Program-made: the position numbers and the translations under genes | DNA from: Candidatus Ferrigenium altingense | GTDB lineage: Bacteria > Pseudomonadota > Gammaproteobacteria > Burkholderiales > Gallionellaceae | Direction: 5' to 3' | NCBI GenBank assembly: GCA_020621985.1 | Contig: JAHRYS010000001.1 | Location: forward strand, 461,737 to 525,736 | DNA length: 64,000 nt | Part shown: piece by piece, positions 24,524-34,500 of the stretch | How positions within the stretch are numbered: the stretch's first letter is position 1 | How the letters are laid out: every line of letters starts with the position of its first letter | Notes under the pieces: model-generated | The model's input: the letters and a program-made list of their open reading frames with translations, nothing else | What the model was told of the DNA's origin: nothing | Database searches by the model: none

Positions 24524-27500
24524 TTAACGCAATTCCGCAAAAAAATTCTTGATCGCCAGCACCCGCTGGCGCAGATCGTCATGCTTCAGCTCAATGCGCA
24601 GCTTGTCCTGCCCGGACATTTTGATATAGCGCCTGCTCTGGATCATCGTGATGATCTTCATCGGGTCGATCGGCGGATTCGGCACGAACTGGATCACGAT
24701 GGCCTCAGAAGACGCATCCACTTTGCTGATGCCGAGCGGTTTGGCGAGGATGCGCAGGCGGTGGCTGTCGAGCAGGGTCTGTGCGGGCTCGGGCAGCAGG
24801 CCGAAGCGGTCGATCAGCTCCTGATGCATGTCGTCCAGTTCTTCCGATGTATTGCAGTTTGCGAGGCGCTTGTACAGCATCAGGCGTTGGTGGATGTCGC
24901 CGCAGTAGTCGCTGGGCAGCAGCGCGGGGGTGTGCAGGTTGATCTCGGTGGTCACGCCGAGCGGGTGCGCCATGTCCGGTTCGCGCCCCTGGCGCAACGA
25001 GGCCACGGCGGCGTTGAGCATGTCGGTGTACAGAGAGAAGCCGATCTCCTGCATCTCGCCGCTCTGCGATTCGCCCAGCACTTCGCCCGCGCCGCGGATC
25101 TCCAGGTCGTGCATCGCGAGGTAGAAGCCGCTGCCGAGCTGTTCCATCGACTGGATCGCTTCGAGGCGTTTCTTCGCCTGCGCGGTGAGCGCTTCGGTCT
25201 CCACCAGCAGATAGGCGTAAGCCTGATGGTGCGAGCGCCCGACGCGACCGCGCAGTTGATGGAGTTGAGCGAGGCCGAAGCGGTCGGCGCGATTCATCAG
25301 GATGGTGTTGACGGTCGGGATGTCGATGCCGGTCTCGATGATGGTGGTGCACAGCAGCACATTGAAGCGCTGCTGGTAAAAATCGCGCATCACCTGCTCC
25401 AGATCGCGCTCACCCATCTGCCCGTGCGCCACGCGGATACGCGCTTCCGGCAACAGCGTCTCCAGCTTTTCCGCCATGTTGGCGATGGTGTCCACCTCGT
25501 TGTGCAGGAAATACACCTGCCCGCCGCGCTTCAGTTCGCGCAGCACCGCCTCGCGGATGATACCGTTGCTGGTCTGTGCGACGAAGGTCTTGATCGACAG
25601 GCGGCGTTGCGGGGCGGTGGCGATGATCGAGAAATCGCGCAGCCCTTCCAGCGACATCGCCAGCGTGCGCGGGATCGGCGTGGCGGTCAGCGTCAGCACG
25701 TCCACCTCGGCGCGCAGCGCCTTGAGGCGTTCCTTCTGCTGCACGCCGAAGCGGTGCTCCTCGTCGATGATGACCAGGCCGAGGTTGTGGAACTTCACGC
25801 CCTTCTGGATCAGCTTGTGCGTGCCGATGATGATGTCGATCTTGCCGTCTTCCATGTCCTTCAGCGCCTGCGTCTGCTCTTTCGCGGAGCGGAAACGCGA
25901 CAGCTCGGCGATCTTGACCGGCAGGTCGGCGAAGCGGTTGGAAAAGTTCTGGAAATGCTGTTCGGCGAGCAGCGTGGTGGGCACCAGCACCGCGACCTGC
26001 TTGCCGTCCATCGCCGCAACGAAGGCAGCGCGCAACGCGACCTCGGTCTTGCCGAAGCCGACATCGCCGCAGATCAGCCGATCCATCGGTTTGCCGGATT
26101 GCAGGTCGGCGATCACCGCCTCGATCGCGGCGGCCTGGTCGGGTGTCTCCTCGAAACCGAAGCCGGCGGCGAACGCCTCATAGTCATGCGGTGTCAGCTT
26201 GAACGCATGGCCCTTGCGCGTGGCGCGCTGCGCGTAAAGATTCAACAGCTCGGCGGCGGTGTCGCGCACCTGCTGCATCGCGCGGCGCTTGGCCTTGTCC
26301 CAGGCTGCCGTGCCAAGCTTGTGCAGCGGCGCGGTATCCGAAGCGCCGCCGCTGTAGCGGCTGATCACGTGCAGTTGCGCCACCGGCACGTAGAGCTTGT
26401 CGGCGCCGGCGTATTCCAGCAGCAGAAATTCGTTCTCGCCTTCGCCGAGGTCGAGGTTGACCAGCCCCTGATAGCGCGCGATGCCGTGCTGTTCATGCAC
26501 CACCGGATCGCCCGGTTTGAGTTCGGACAGGTCGCGCAACATGCCCTCGACATTGGTCTTCTTCGCCGCGCGCACGGCGCGGCTTCTGGGCTGCGCGGCA
26601 TAAAGCTCGGTTTCCGTTACCAGCGCGATCTCTTCATCGGGCAGGGTGAAGCCGCTCTGCAGCGGGCTGACACTGAGCACGAATTGCTCGGTGCGTTGCA
26701 GGAACTCTGCGTAGCCCTCGCATATCGCCGGGGCGAGACCGTACTCGTGCAGATAGCCCGCCATGATCTCGCGCCGCCCCAGGCTGTCGGCAAGCAGCAG
26801 CACGCGCCCGGTATAGCCTTGCAGGAAATCCTGGAATGCCTGCGTCGGGATTTCGGCGCGGCGGTTCACCGCGATAGGCGGAATGGCGGCGGTGGAGCAG
26901 GGGGTGAGTGTCGCGCCGCTTTCACCCGCGACGATATCCAGCCGCGCAAATTCTTTCGCGCGGATGTAGAACCGCTCCGCATCGAGGAACAATTCCTTCG
27001 GCTCCAGCAGCGGGCGCTGCGGGTCGCCCCTGAGCAGGTTGTAGCGCGACGCGGCATCCTTGGCGAAGGTGGCGATGGCTTCGTCGATCTCGTGATGCAG
27101 GCACAGCGTGGTGTGCTTTGGCAGGTAATCGAACAGCGTCGCGGTCTTGTCGAAGAACAGCGGCAGGTAATACTCGATACCCGCCGGGGCGATGCCCTTG
27201 CTCACGCCTTTGTAGATAAACGACTTGGACGGATCGCCTTCGAAGCGATCGCGGAAATTCTGGCGGAAACGCGCCTGGCCGGCATCATCCAGCGGGAACT
27301 CGCGCGCGGGCAACAGGCGGATCTCCGGCACGGGGTACAGCGTGCGCTGCGTGTCCACGTCGAAGCTGGCAATGGTCTCGATCTCGTCGTCGAACAGGTC
27401 GATGCGGTAGGGCAGCACGCTGCCCATTGCAAACAGGTCGATGATGCCGCCGCGCACGCAGTATTCGCCGGGCGCGAGCACCTGCTGCACATGGTTGTAT

Positions 27501-27940
27501 CCGGCGAAAGTCATCTGCTCGCGCAGTTGCGCCACGTCCAGTTTCTCGCCGCGCTTGAGGAAGAAGGTGTAGGCGGCGAGATGCTCGACCGGCGGCAGCG
27601 GATACAGCGCAGTGGTGAGCGGCACGATCACCACGTCGCAGGCATTGCTGCGGATATGGTGCAGCGTCGCGAGGCGCTCGGAGATCAGGTCCTGATGCGG
27701 CGAGAAATGGTCGTAGGGCAGCGTCTCCCAGTCCGGCAGCAGATGTACGCGCAAATCGGGTGCGAAGAACGGGATTTCCTCGAGCAGCCGCTGTGCCTCC
27801 AGCGCGTTCGCGGCGATGATTACCAGCGGGGAACGGGCCAGCGGCGCATGCTGCGCGGCATACTGCGCCAGCGCCAATGCGTCGGACGAGCCGTGCAGTT
27901 GCGTGTAGCGGGGACGTGAATGTTTTGACGAGAAAAGCAC
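24524..27940 (-). CDS. mfd: Transcription-repair coupling factor
   Basis: DNA translocase that removes stalled RNA polymerase from lesions and recruits UvrA. Domain order is complete: a UvrB-like N-terminal region (LPDWETLPYDHFSPH, RGGIIDLFA), the RNA-polymerase-interacting CarD-like region (VVHEQHGIARYQGL) and the RecG-like motor. The motor has Walker A (GDVGFGKTEVALRA), DEEH box (DEEHRFGV) and TRG motif (QLRGRVGRSHHQAYAYLL), followed by the C-terminal autoinhibitory domain. I favour the GTG at 27940 because it gives a family-like N-terminus; the upstream ATG 27979 and TTG 27991 would add 13-17 residues. It is divergent from ispD. Confidence 0.96.
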   Translation of the reverse strand: MLFSSKHSRPRYTQLHGSSDALALAQYAAQHAPLARSPLVIIAANALEAQRLLEEIPFFAPDLRVHLLPDWETLPYDHFSPHQDLISERLATLHHIRSNACDVVIVPLTTALYPLPPVEHLAAYTFFLKRGEKLDVAQLREQMTFAGYNHVQQVLAPGEYCVRGGIIDLFAMGSVLPYRIDLFDDEIETIASFDVDTQRTLYPVPEIRLLPAREFPLDDAGQARFRQNFRDRFEGDPSKSFIYKGVSKGIAPAGIEYYLPLFFDKTATLFDYLPKHTTLCLHHEIDEAIATFAKDAASRYNLLRGDPQRPLLEPKELFLDAERFYIRAKEFARLDIVAGESGATLTPCSTAAIPPIAVNRRAEIPTQAFQDFLQGYTGRVLLLADSLGRREIMAGYLHEYGLAPAICEGYAEFLQRTEQFVLSVSPLQSGFTLPDEEIALVTETELYAAQPRSRAVRAAKKTNVEGMLRDLSELKPGDPVVHEQHGIARYQGLVNLDLGEGENEFLLLEYAGADKLYVPVAQLHVISRYSGGASDTAPLHKLGTAAWDKAKRRAMQQVRDTAAELLNLYAQRATRKGHAFKLTPHDYEAFAAGFGFEETPDQAAAIEAVIADLQSGKPMDRLICGDVGFGKTEVALRAAFVAAMDGKQVAVLVPTTLLAEQHFQNFSNRFADLPVKIAELSRFRSAKEQTQALKDMEDGKIDIIIGTHKLIQKGVKFHNLGLVIIDEEHRFGVQQKERLKALRAEVDVLTLTATPIPRTLAMSLEGLRDFSIIATAPQRRLSIKTFVAQTSNGIIREAVLRELKRGGQVYFLHNEVDTIANMAEKLETLLPEARIRVAHGQMGERDLEQVMRDFYQQRFNVLLCTTIIETGIDIPTVNTILMNRADRFGLAQLHQLRGRVGRSHHQAYAYLLVETEALTAQAKKRLEAIQSMEQLGSGFYLAMHDLEIRGAGEVLGESQSGEMQEIGFSLYTDMLNAAVASLRQGREPDMAHPLGVTTEINLHTPALLPSDYCGDIHQRLMLYKRLANCNTSEELDDMHQELIDRFGLLPEPAQTLLDSHRLRILAKPLGISKVDASSEAIVIQFVPNPPIDPMKIITMIQSRRYIKMSGQDKLRIELKHDDLRQRVLAIKNFFAELR

Positions 27941-28013
27941 GATGGACAGCCTGAAACAGAGGCGCACATTATAAGCCATGCGCGCGGGCAACCTTTTAAT
28001 TTACAATCGCACC

Positions 28014-28688
28014 ATGTCAGAATTCCACGCCTTGGTTCCCGCCGCCGGTTTCGGCGCGCGCATGGGACATGAGTTGCCCAAACAATACCTGCCGCTGGCC
28101 GGGCAGCCGCTGATTTTCCACGCTTTGAATACGCTGTGCGCCAGTCCGGAGGTCGCCACGGTGTTTGTGGTGCTGGCGCCCGAAGATACGCTGTTCCACA
28201 CCTACGACTGGTCGCGCTTCGGCGACAAGCTGCAGCCGTTGTTTTGCGGCGGGGCGACGCGCGCCGCGAGCGTGGCGAACGGCTTGCTGGCTTCCGAGCT
28301 GGAGCCGGACGACTGGGTGCTGGTGCATGACGCCGCGCGCCCCTGCCTGACGCAGGCGCATCTCGCCAAACTGATCGCCGAATTGCGCGACGACGAGGTA
28401 GGCGGCATCCTTGCCGTGCCGGTGGCGGATACGCTGAAGCGCGCCGATGCGGATGGCCGCGTCTTGCTCACCGAGAACCGCGAGCAATTATGGCAGGCGC
28501 AGACGCCGCAGATGTTCCGTGCCGGGCTGCTGGTACATGCGTTGCGGCAGTGCAGCCAGGTCACCGACGAGGCATCGGCGATCGAGGCATTGGGTTTGCG
28601 GCCCAAACTGGTATTGAGCGAATCAAGCAATTTCAAGGTGACTTATCCGCAGGATTTATTGCTGGCGGAATTGTTGCTGCAAAAGTGA
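28014..28688 (+). CDS. ispD: 2-C-methyl-D-erythritol 4-phosphate cytidylyltransferase
   Basis: Third step of the MEP isoprenoid pathway, forming CDP-methylerythritol from MEP and CTP. The N-terminal nucleotide-binding motif [10 protein letters not shown] is intact, as are the catalytic-site blocks VHDAARP and [10 protein letters not shown]. The ORF track begins upstream; ATG 28014 gives [12 protein letters not shown] and 224 residues, normal for the family. It is followed by ispF after a palindromic repeat. The short gap to the divergent mfd must hold both promoters. Confidence 0.96.
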   Translation: MSEFHALVPAAGFGARMGHELPKQYLPLAGQPLIFHALNTLCASPEVATVFVVLAPEDTLFHTYDWSRFGDKLQPLFCGGATRAASVANGLLASELEPDDWVLVHDAARPCLTQAHLAKLIAELRDDEVGGILAVPVADTLKRADADGRVLLTENREQLWQAQTPQMFRAGLLVHALRQCSQVTDEASAIEALGLRPKLVLSESSNFKVTYPQDLLLAELLLQK

Positions 28689-28706
28689 TAGGCAAAAAAT
28701 ATTTTA

Positions 28707-28813
28707 TCCACAGATTACGCAGATTCCACAGATTGAATTCCGGGATAACCAGGGTGTAAAGGTAAAAGGGGTAAAGGTTTTAATCTGCGTCCATCTGTGT
28801 AATCTGCGGGTGG
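28707..28813. repeat. Dispersed AGATTACGCAGATT palindrome, copy 1 (ispD-ispF gap)
   Basis: The left arm contains CACAGATTACGCAGATT and the right arm its near-complement (AATCTGCGTCCATCTGTG, TAATCTGCGGGTGGAT), separated by about 45 bases. Two more copies lie upstream of mtnP and apt. Confidence 0.85.
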
Positions 28814-28837
28814 ATGTTTTTGATAAAGGTGCAAGAC

Positions 28838-29314
28838 ATGAGAATCGGCCAAGGCTTTGACGTGCACCAACTGGTAGAGGGGCGCCGGTTGGTTATAGGT
28901 GGGGTGGAAATTCCTCACGACAAGGGGTTGCTCGGCCATTCCGATGCCGACGTGCTGCTGCATGCGATCAGCGACGCGCTGCTCGGCGCGGTGGCGCTGG
29001 GCGACATCGGCAAACATTTCGCCGATACCGACGCGAAATTCAAGAACATCGACAGCCGCATCCTGTTACGCGATGTGCTGCACCTGGTGCGCGAACAGGG
29101 CTACCGCGTCGGCAACGTGGATGCGACGATCATCGCACAAGCGCCGAAAATGGCGCCGCATATCCCGCAGATGGTGGCGCATATCGCCGCCGACCTGCGC
29201 GTGGAGAAAAACGCTGTCAACGTGAAAGCGACCACCACCGAGCAGCTGGGGTTCAGCGGGCGCGGTGAGGGGATCGCGGCGCAGGCGGTGGTGTTGTTGC
29301 TCGCCGATAACTGA
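28838..29314 (+). CDS. ispF: 2-C-methyl-D-erythritol 2,4-cyclodiphosphate synthase
   Basis: Fifth enzyme of the MEP pathway. The zinc-ligand/start motif [12 protein letters not shown], the conserved [19 protein letters not shown] and the C-terminal [19 protein letters not shown] are all present. I start at ATG 28838 (AAAGGT 7 bases upstream) rather than the track start, giving 158 residues. The stop overlaps the tsaB start by one base (TGATG), so the two are translationally coupled. Confidence 0.97.
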   Translation: MRIGQGFDVHQLVEGRRLVIGGVEIPHDKGLLGHSDADVLLHAISDALLGAVALGDIGKHFADTDAKFKNIDSRILLRDVLHLVREQGYRVGNVDATIIAQAPKMAPHIPQMVAHIAADLRVEKNAVNVKATTTEQLGFSGRGEGIAAQAVVLLLADN

Positions 29315-30003
29315 TGCGCGTACTGGCACTGGAAACTTCCACCGAATACTGCTCGGTCGCGCTGTGGCAGGATGGCGTGGTTGTGGAGCATTGCGAATTG
29401 GTCGGGCAGAAACATTCCGAGTTACTGATGGCGATGCTGGATGATGTGCTGAAGCAGGCTGGCGTGAAGCTCACGCAGCTCGACGGCATCGCGTTCGGCA
29501 TGGGGCCGGGGTCGTTCACCGGGGTGCGCATCGCGTGCGGAGTGGCGCAGGGTCTGGCGTTCGGCGCGGATTTGCCGGTGGCTGGTGTATGTACCCTGGA
29601 AGCGCTGGCGGACGCTTCCGGCAGGCCGCGCGTGATTGCGGCGCTGGATGCGCGCATGGGCGAGATTTATCACGCCGCGTATGAGAAGTGTGATGGTGCT
29701 TGGATAGCGGTGAGCGAGCCGCATTTGTGCAAACCGGTAGATGCGCCGCCGCTGCCGGGCAATGACTGGTTCGGCGCGGGCAGCGGTTTTGCCGTACACG
29801 GCACGGCATTGAGCGGGCGCTATGCCGGGCAGTTGCAGGGCGCGGATGACGCCGCCGTGCCGCAGGCCGCCGCGATCGCTGCGCTTGGTGCGGCGCAATT
29901 TATACAGGGGCGCGGGGCGGATGCGGCGGAAGCTTTGCCGCTGTACCTGCGCGACAAGGTGGCGCTGAAGACCAGCGAACGGGAAGCGCCCCGCTCATCA
30001 TGA
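29314..30003 (+). CDS. tsaB: tRNA threonylcarbamoyladenosine biosynthesis protein TsaB
   Basis: ASKHA-fold scaffold partner of TsaD in the synthesis of t6A37 in ANN-decoding tRNAs. The N-terminal [17 protein letters not shown] and the block GIAFGMGPGSFTGVRIACGVAQGLA are diagnostic; 229 residues is normal. It overlaps rimI by 4 bases (ATGA), and this tsaB-rimI pairing is common in proteobacteria. Confidence 0.95.
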   Translation: MRVLALETSTEYCSVALWQDGVVVEHCELVGQKHSELLMAMLDDVLKQAGVKLTQLDGIAFGMGPGSFTGVRIACGVAQGLAFGADLPVAGVCTLEALADASGRPRVIAALDARMGEIYHAAYEKCDGAWIAVSEPHLCKPVDAPPLPGNDWFGAGSGFAVHGTALSGRYAGQLQGADDAAVPQAAAIAALGAAQFIQGRGADAAEALPLYLRDKVALKTSEREAPRSS

Positions 30004-30458
30004 TGTTGCGTGCGATGACGCAGGACGATGTGGATGCGGTGCTTGCCATCGAACAGGCGGTGCAGCGCTTTCCGTGGACGCGCGGCAATTTTACCGATGC
30101 GCTGCACAGCGGCTATCTATGCTGTGTGGATGAAACGGAAGAAGGCGGGATTCGCGGCTATGCGATATTGATGCCGACGGTGGACGAGGCAGAGCTGCTC
30201 AATATCGGCGTGGCGGCGGCGCAGCAGCGCAAGGGCTTGGGGCGCGCGATGTTGGCGGAGATGTTGAACGTGGCGCGTGGCAGGAATATGAAGCGCGTGT
30301 TCCTCGAAGTGCGTTCGTCCAATATTGCCGCGATTGCGTTGTATCGCAGCGCGGGCTTCAGCGAAGCCGGTGTGCGGCGCAGTTATTATCAGGGCGCAAA
30401 CGGCAGCGAGGACGCCATCGTGATGGCATGCGAATTGATGGGTGAATCCAATGGATAG
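30000..30458 (+). CDS. rimI: Ribosomal protein bS18-alanine N-acetyltransferase
   Basis: GNAT-fold acetyltransferase, 152 residues. The acetyl-CoA binding motif V-x-x-x-x-QRKGLGRAML is clear, followed by FLEVRSSNIAAIALYRSAGF, the RimI-type signature, and a conserved YYQG segment near the end. Coupled to tsaB upstream and overlapping the uracil-DNA glycosylase gene downstream. Confidence 0.93.
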   Translation: MMLRAMTQDDVDAVLAIEQAVQRFPWTRGNFTDALHSGYLCCVDETEEGGIRGYAILMPTVDEAELLNIGVAAAQQRKGLGRAMLAEMLNVARGRNMKRVFLEVRSSNIAAIALYRSAGFSEAGVRRSYYQGANGSEDAIVMACELMGESNG

Positions 30459-31290
30459 AAGCGAAGCGGTGCTGCGCGAGCTGAAGCTGCACCCGCAATG
30501 GGTGCGGCGAAATCAGCCTGCGCCAGTTTTGGCGGAACAACCTGCGCTAATCACGGCAGAGGCTGAAGCGAGGGTTCCGGCAGCTGCCGTTATTTCAATG
30601 CATCCCGCCCCTCCTTTGGCACCGGGTGAAGCCTGTCCTGAACCTTGTCGAAGGGTTGAAGAGCCGGCCCAAGCGGAAATAAATGATATTCATGCCGGCT
30701 CATCTGTCGCCGTACCGGCATCTCAGGCCGATAAGCTCAACTGGCCCGAGCTAAAGCAACGGGTGCACGATTGCATCGCCTGCAAGCTGCGCGCCGGTTG
30801 CACGCAGACAGTGTTCGGCGTGGGCGACGAGCAGGCCGAGTGGCTGTTCGTCGGCGAAGGGCCGGGGGTGGATGAAGATGCGCAGGGCGAGCCGTTCGTC
30901 GGGCAGGCGGGCAAGCTGCTCGACAACATGCTGCTATCGATCAAACTCAGGCGCGGGAAGAATGTTTACATCGCCAACATCGTCAAATGTCGCCCACCCA
31001 ACAACCGCGTGCCGGAGGCGGACGAGATCGCAACCTGCATGCCCTATCTGCAACGCCAGATCGAATTGATCAAACCCAAGCTCATCGTCGCGCTGGGCAA
31101 GACCGCGGCCACTGCGCTACTGGGGCGCGATGCGGCGCTGGGTTCGTTGCGCGGCACATTGCACGACTACCACGGCATTCCACTGGTCGTCACCTATCAC
31201 CCCGCCTATTTGTTGCGCAGTCCGATGGAGAAGGCCAAGGCGTGGCAGGATTTGTGTTTTGCGGTGCGGGCGCGACACGGTGAGGCGTAG
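30451..31290 (+). CDS. Family-4 uracil-DNA glycosylase (Fe-S)
   Basis: Removes uracil from DNA. The C-terminal 180 residues form the catalytic domain: FeS-cluster cysteines in [10 protein letters not shown] and later NIVKCRPP and ATCMPY, active-site block [20 protein letters not shown], and the TYHPAYLLR motif. The N-terminal 100 residues are Pro/Ala-rich and contain an in-frame palindromic repeat encoding [10 protein letters not shown]. The start is taken at ATG 30451; GTG 30442 adds three residues. The last codons lie in the first copy of a 56-bp direct repeat. Confidence 0.93.
   Translation: MDRSEAVLRELKLHPQWVRRNQPAPVLAEQPALITAEAEARVPAAAVISMHPAPPLAPGEACPEPCRRVEEPAQAEINDIHAGSSVAVPASQADKLNWPELKQRVHDCIACKLRAGCTQTVFGVGDEQAEWLFVGEGPGVDEDAQGEPFVGQAGKLLDNMLLSIKLRRGKNVYIANIVKCRPPNNRVPEADEIATCMPYLQRQIELIKPKLIVALGKTAATALLGRDAALGSLRGTLHDYHGIPLVVTYHPAYLLRSPMEKAKAWQDLCFAVRARHGEA
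30631..30657. repeat. Palindromic TTGTCGAAGG element inside the glycosylase gene
   Basis: GCCTGTCCTGAACCTTGTCG followed by AAGGG, a member of the TGAGCTTGTCGAAGG family, located in the non-conserved linker of the gene and kept in frame. Related copies lie in the aldolase-SDR gene and in purL. Confidence 0.75.
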
Positions 31291-31417
31291 CCTTCAGGTG
31301 CGGGAGCGCCCGCATCGCACCTCCTCCCGCAATCGGCTGGCTGTGCCAGTAACGTGTCGGAGGTGCGGGCGCGACACGGTGAGGCGTAGCCTTCAGGTGC
31401 GGGAGCGCCCGCATCGC
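31263..31417. repeat. Tandem 56-bp direct repeat, two copies
   Basis: Identical 56-bp units at 31263-31318 and 31362-31417, separated by 43 bases. Each contains a palindrome (GGTGCGGGAGCGCCCGCAT). The first covers the last codons and stop of the glycosylase gene; the second therefore looks like a duplicate of the gene end plus its downstream hairpin. Confidence 0.9.
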
Positions 31418-31539
31418 GCATTTTTTGCAGCATAGATTGATGCACGTCATGGTTTTTTAGGCTGACCTCCACTAGACTTCAGGCGTCAGAGGACTACGAT
31501 GCGAATGTGATTGTGTGATACCACGTACTTTATAAAGGT

Positions 31540-34500
31540 ATGGTGATGACAGACAACAGCGGCAGCAGTAAAAAATTAATGCAGGCATTTTTCTCTCCTG
31601 CCGTGGCCCTGATGAATCGCCTGGATGTCACCAGGAAATTCGTGCTGCTGGGGTTGATGTCCTTGGTCGCGATAGCGGTAGTGGTGTACAGCCTGTTTGT
31701 CAGCCTTGACCGGGTTATCATCTCCTCGCAACGGGAGCTGAAAGGCCTCGAGCTGATCAAGTCATTTCCCCGGACTGTGCGGGTCCTCCAGCAACACCGT
31801 GGGCTTTCGGCCGGAATTTTCGGTGGCAATGTGACCCTGCGGGACGGTCGTGCCAGCACGGAAAAGGAAGTGGCCAAAGCATTGAATGAAATGTGGGGCA
31901 AGCCGTTTGCCGGCATAGCCTTGAGCGAAGACTTGCAGCACATCATGGCAGACTGGGAGCGCCTGCGCGAAGAGGGACTCAATTGGACGGCGGCTGAAAA
32001 CTTTGCCGCGCACACTCGTCTGATCAGCCGGATACAGTTATTCGAGGGGATGGTTGCGGATGAATACGCGCTGACCCTGGATCCTGAACTCAGCACGTTC
32101 TACCTGATCGATACCATTATTAACAAGTTGCCGCATGCGCTTGAGCATCTTGGGCAGTTACGCGCATACGGCACCGGTATCCTGGCCGGCAAACAGGCCA
32201 CTGCGCAGCAGAAGACCGAATTAAATATCCTGATTGTCGAACTCGATGATGCGCTTGGGATGCTCAGAACCAACCTCGACAAGACCGGCCGCCACAACCC
32301 TGCACTACAGGGTTTAATCTCGACGGCGTCTGGAGATATCACCGATTCGGCGCAGCGAGTTACCAGTCTCGTGACATCGGACATTCTCACCGGTCATTTT
32401 GCTACGCTCCACAATGACTTTTTCGGGATGTCCACTGTGGCGATCGACAAAAGTTACGCGCAACTATATAAAACACTGCTGCCGACGGCCGAAACTCTGA
32501 TCAAGGAGCGTACTGCGCGGGCGGAAAATACATTACGCGCCAGTATCGGCATCGCCGTTCTGCTGTTTCTGGCAGTGGCCTATTTCTCGATTGGCATCTG
32601 CCGCGCCATTATCGCCAATATTCGGTCGCTGGCCCGTTCGGCACGCGCCTTTGCCGGCGGCGATCTGAATGAGCGGGTCAATCTCGGTGCACACGATGAA
32701 CTCGGCCAAGTGGGCGACAGTTTCAACGAAATGGCCGACGGATTCAGCGCGTTATTGAAAGTGTCCCGTGAAAATGAAGCGCGCCTGCACGACCTGTCGA
32801 TGCACCTCGAAGAGCGGGTGAAAGAGCGCACTATTGAACTGGAGTCAGCTCAGCAGTTGACCGAATCGCTGCTGCGGCGCAACCAGGCTTTGATGATGAC
32901 CTCCATGGATGGCATCCATGTGATGGATATGCAGGGCAACATATTGGCGGCCAATGATGCCTTCTGCCGCATGCTGGGCTACACCCAGAAAGAGGTGGCT
33001 GGCCTCAATGTGGCCGACTGGGATGCGCAATGGCCGATTGAGGAGCTGCGGGCGAAATTCAGGGAGCTTATCGGCAAGAGCGCCATGTTCGAGACTCTGT
33101 ATCGCCGCAAGGACGGCACACTGATCAATGCCGAGATCAGCGCCTCCGGCGTGGAGCTGGAAGGGCAGAATTTCATCTATGCATCATGCCGCGACATCAC
33201 CGGACGCAAGAATGAGGAAGAGGCGCTCAAGCGGCATAAGCTGGTGATCGATACCGCCATAGACGGCTTCTGGATAACCGATATGATGGGTAATCTGCAG
33301 GAAGCCAACGAGGCTTATGCAAAAATGTCGGGCTATACGGTCGATGAACTGGCGAACATGCACATCAGCCAACTTGAAGCGAAAGAGCAATCGCCGGAAG
33401 AAGTCCGGGCGCATATCGCAAAGATCATTGCGCAAGGCTATGACCGGTTTGAGACACGCCATCGCCGCAAGGATGGGCATGAAATCGATATCGAGGTATC
33501 CGTTACTTGCATGGCGGAATCGCAGCAACTTTTCGTTTTCTGCCACGACATCACCAAGCGCAAGAAGACCGAAGAGGCGTTGCGCGTCGCGGCGACGGCC
33601 TTCGAGACGCATGAGGCCATCATGATTACCGATGCCGACGCGAATATCATCCGCGTCAATCAGGCGTTTACCGATATCACCGGCTATAGCCCGGAAGAGG
33701 TATTGGGCAAAAACCCGCGCATGATGAATTCCGAGCGGCAGGACAAGGCTTTTTACGCCGAGATGTGGCAGCAACTGATCCATACCGGTACATGGTCGGG
33801 CGAGATTTGGGATAAACGCAAAAATGGCGAGATTTTTCCGAAGTGGATGACGGTGACCGCAGTAAAAAATGAACACCAGCAAACCGTTCAGTATGTCGCC
33901 ATCTTCAGCGACATCACCGCGCGCAAGCGGGTCGAGGAGGAAATCCGCAACCTGGCGTTTTATGATGCGCTGACCCAGTTGCCCAACCGGCGTTTGTTTA
34001 TCGACCGCTTCCGCGCGGCTTTGCCTGCTTCCGCGCGCCACCATAACTATGGCGCGGTGTTGTTCATCGACATGGATAAGTTCAAGGTGCTTAACGACAC
34101 GCTCGGGCATGACTACGGCGATTTGCTTCTGGTTGAGGTGGCTGTGCGGATCAAGTCCTGCGTGCGCGAAATGGATACCGTGGCAAGATTTGGCGGGGAC
34201 GAATTTGTGGTGCTGATCGAGGAAATCGGCGATGACCGGGACGAGGCTTCGCGCAAGGCCGGGCTGGTAGGCGAAAAAATCCGCGAGGCGTTGGCGCGCC
34301 CTTACCGGCTTAAAGAGCGCGAGCACCATAGTTCACCCAGTATCGGCATCAATTTGTATCGCGGCAACGAAGAGACAGTGGACACCCTGCTTAAACATGC
34401 CGATCTGGCGATGTACCAGGCCAAGAGTTCCGGGCGCAATGCGGTGCGCTTTTTCGATACTGTCATGCAACATAACGTGGCAGCGCATGCCGAACTGGTG

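Noticed and set aside
24446-27919. 1157-codon plus-strand ORF
   Set aside because: It is the antisense of mfd; it is rich in His, Arg, Gln and Val runs typical of shadow frames and has no domain motifs, while the minus strand has every Mfd motif.
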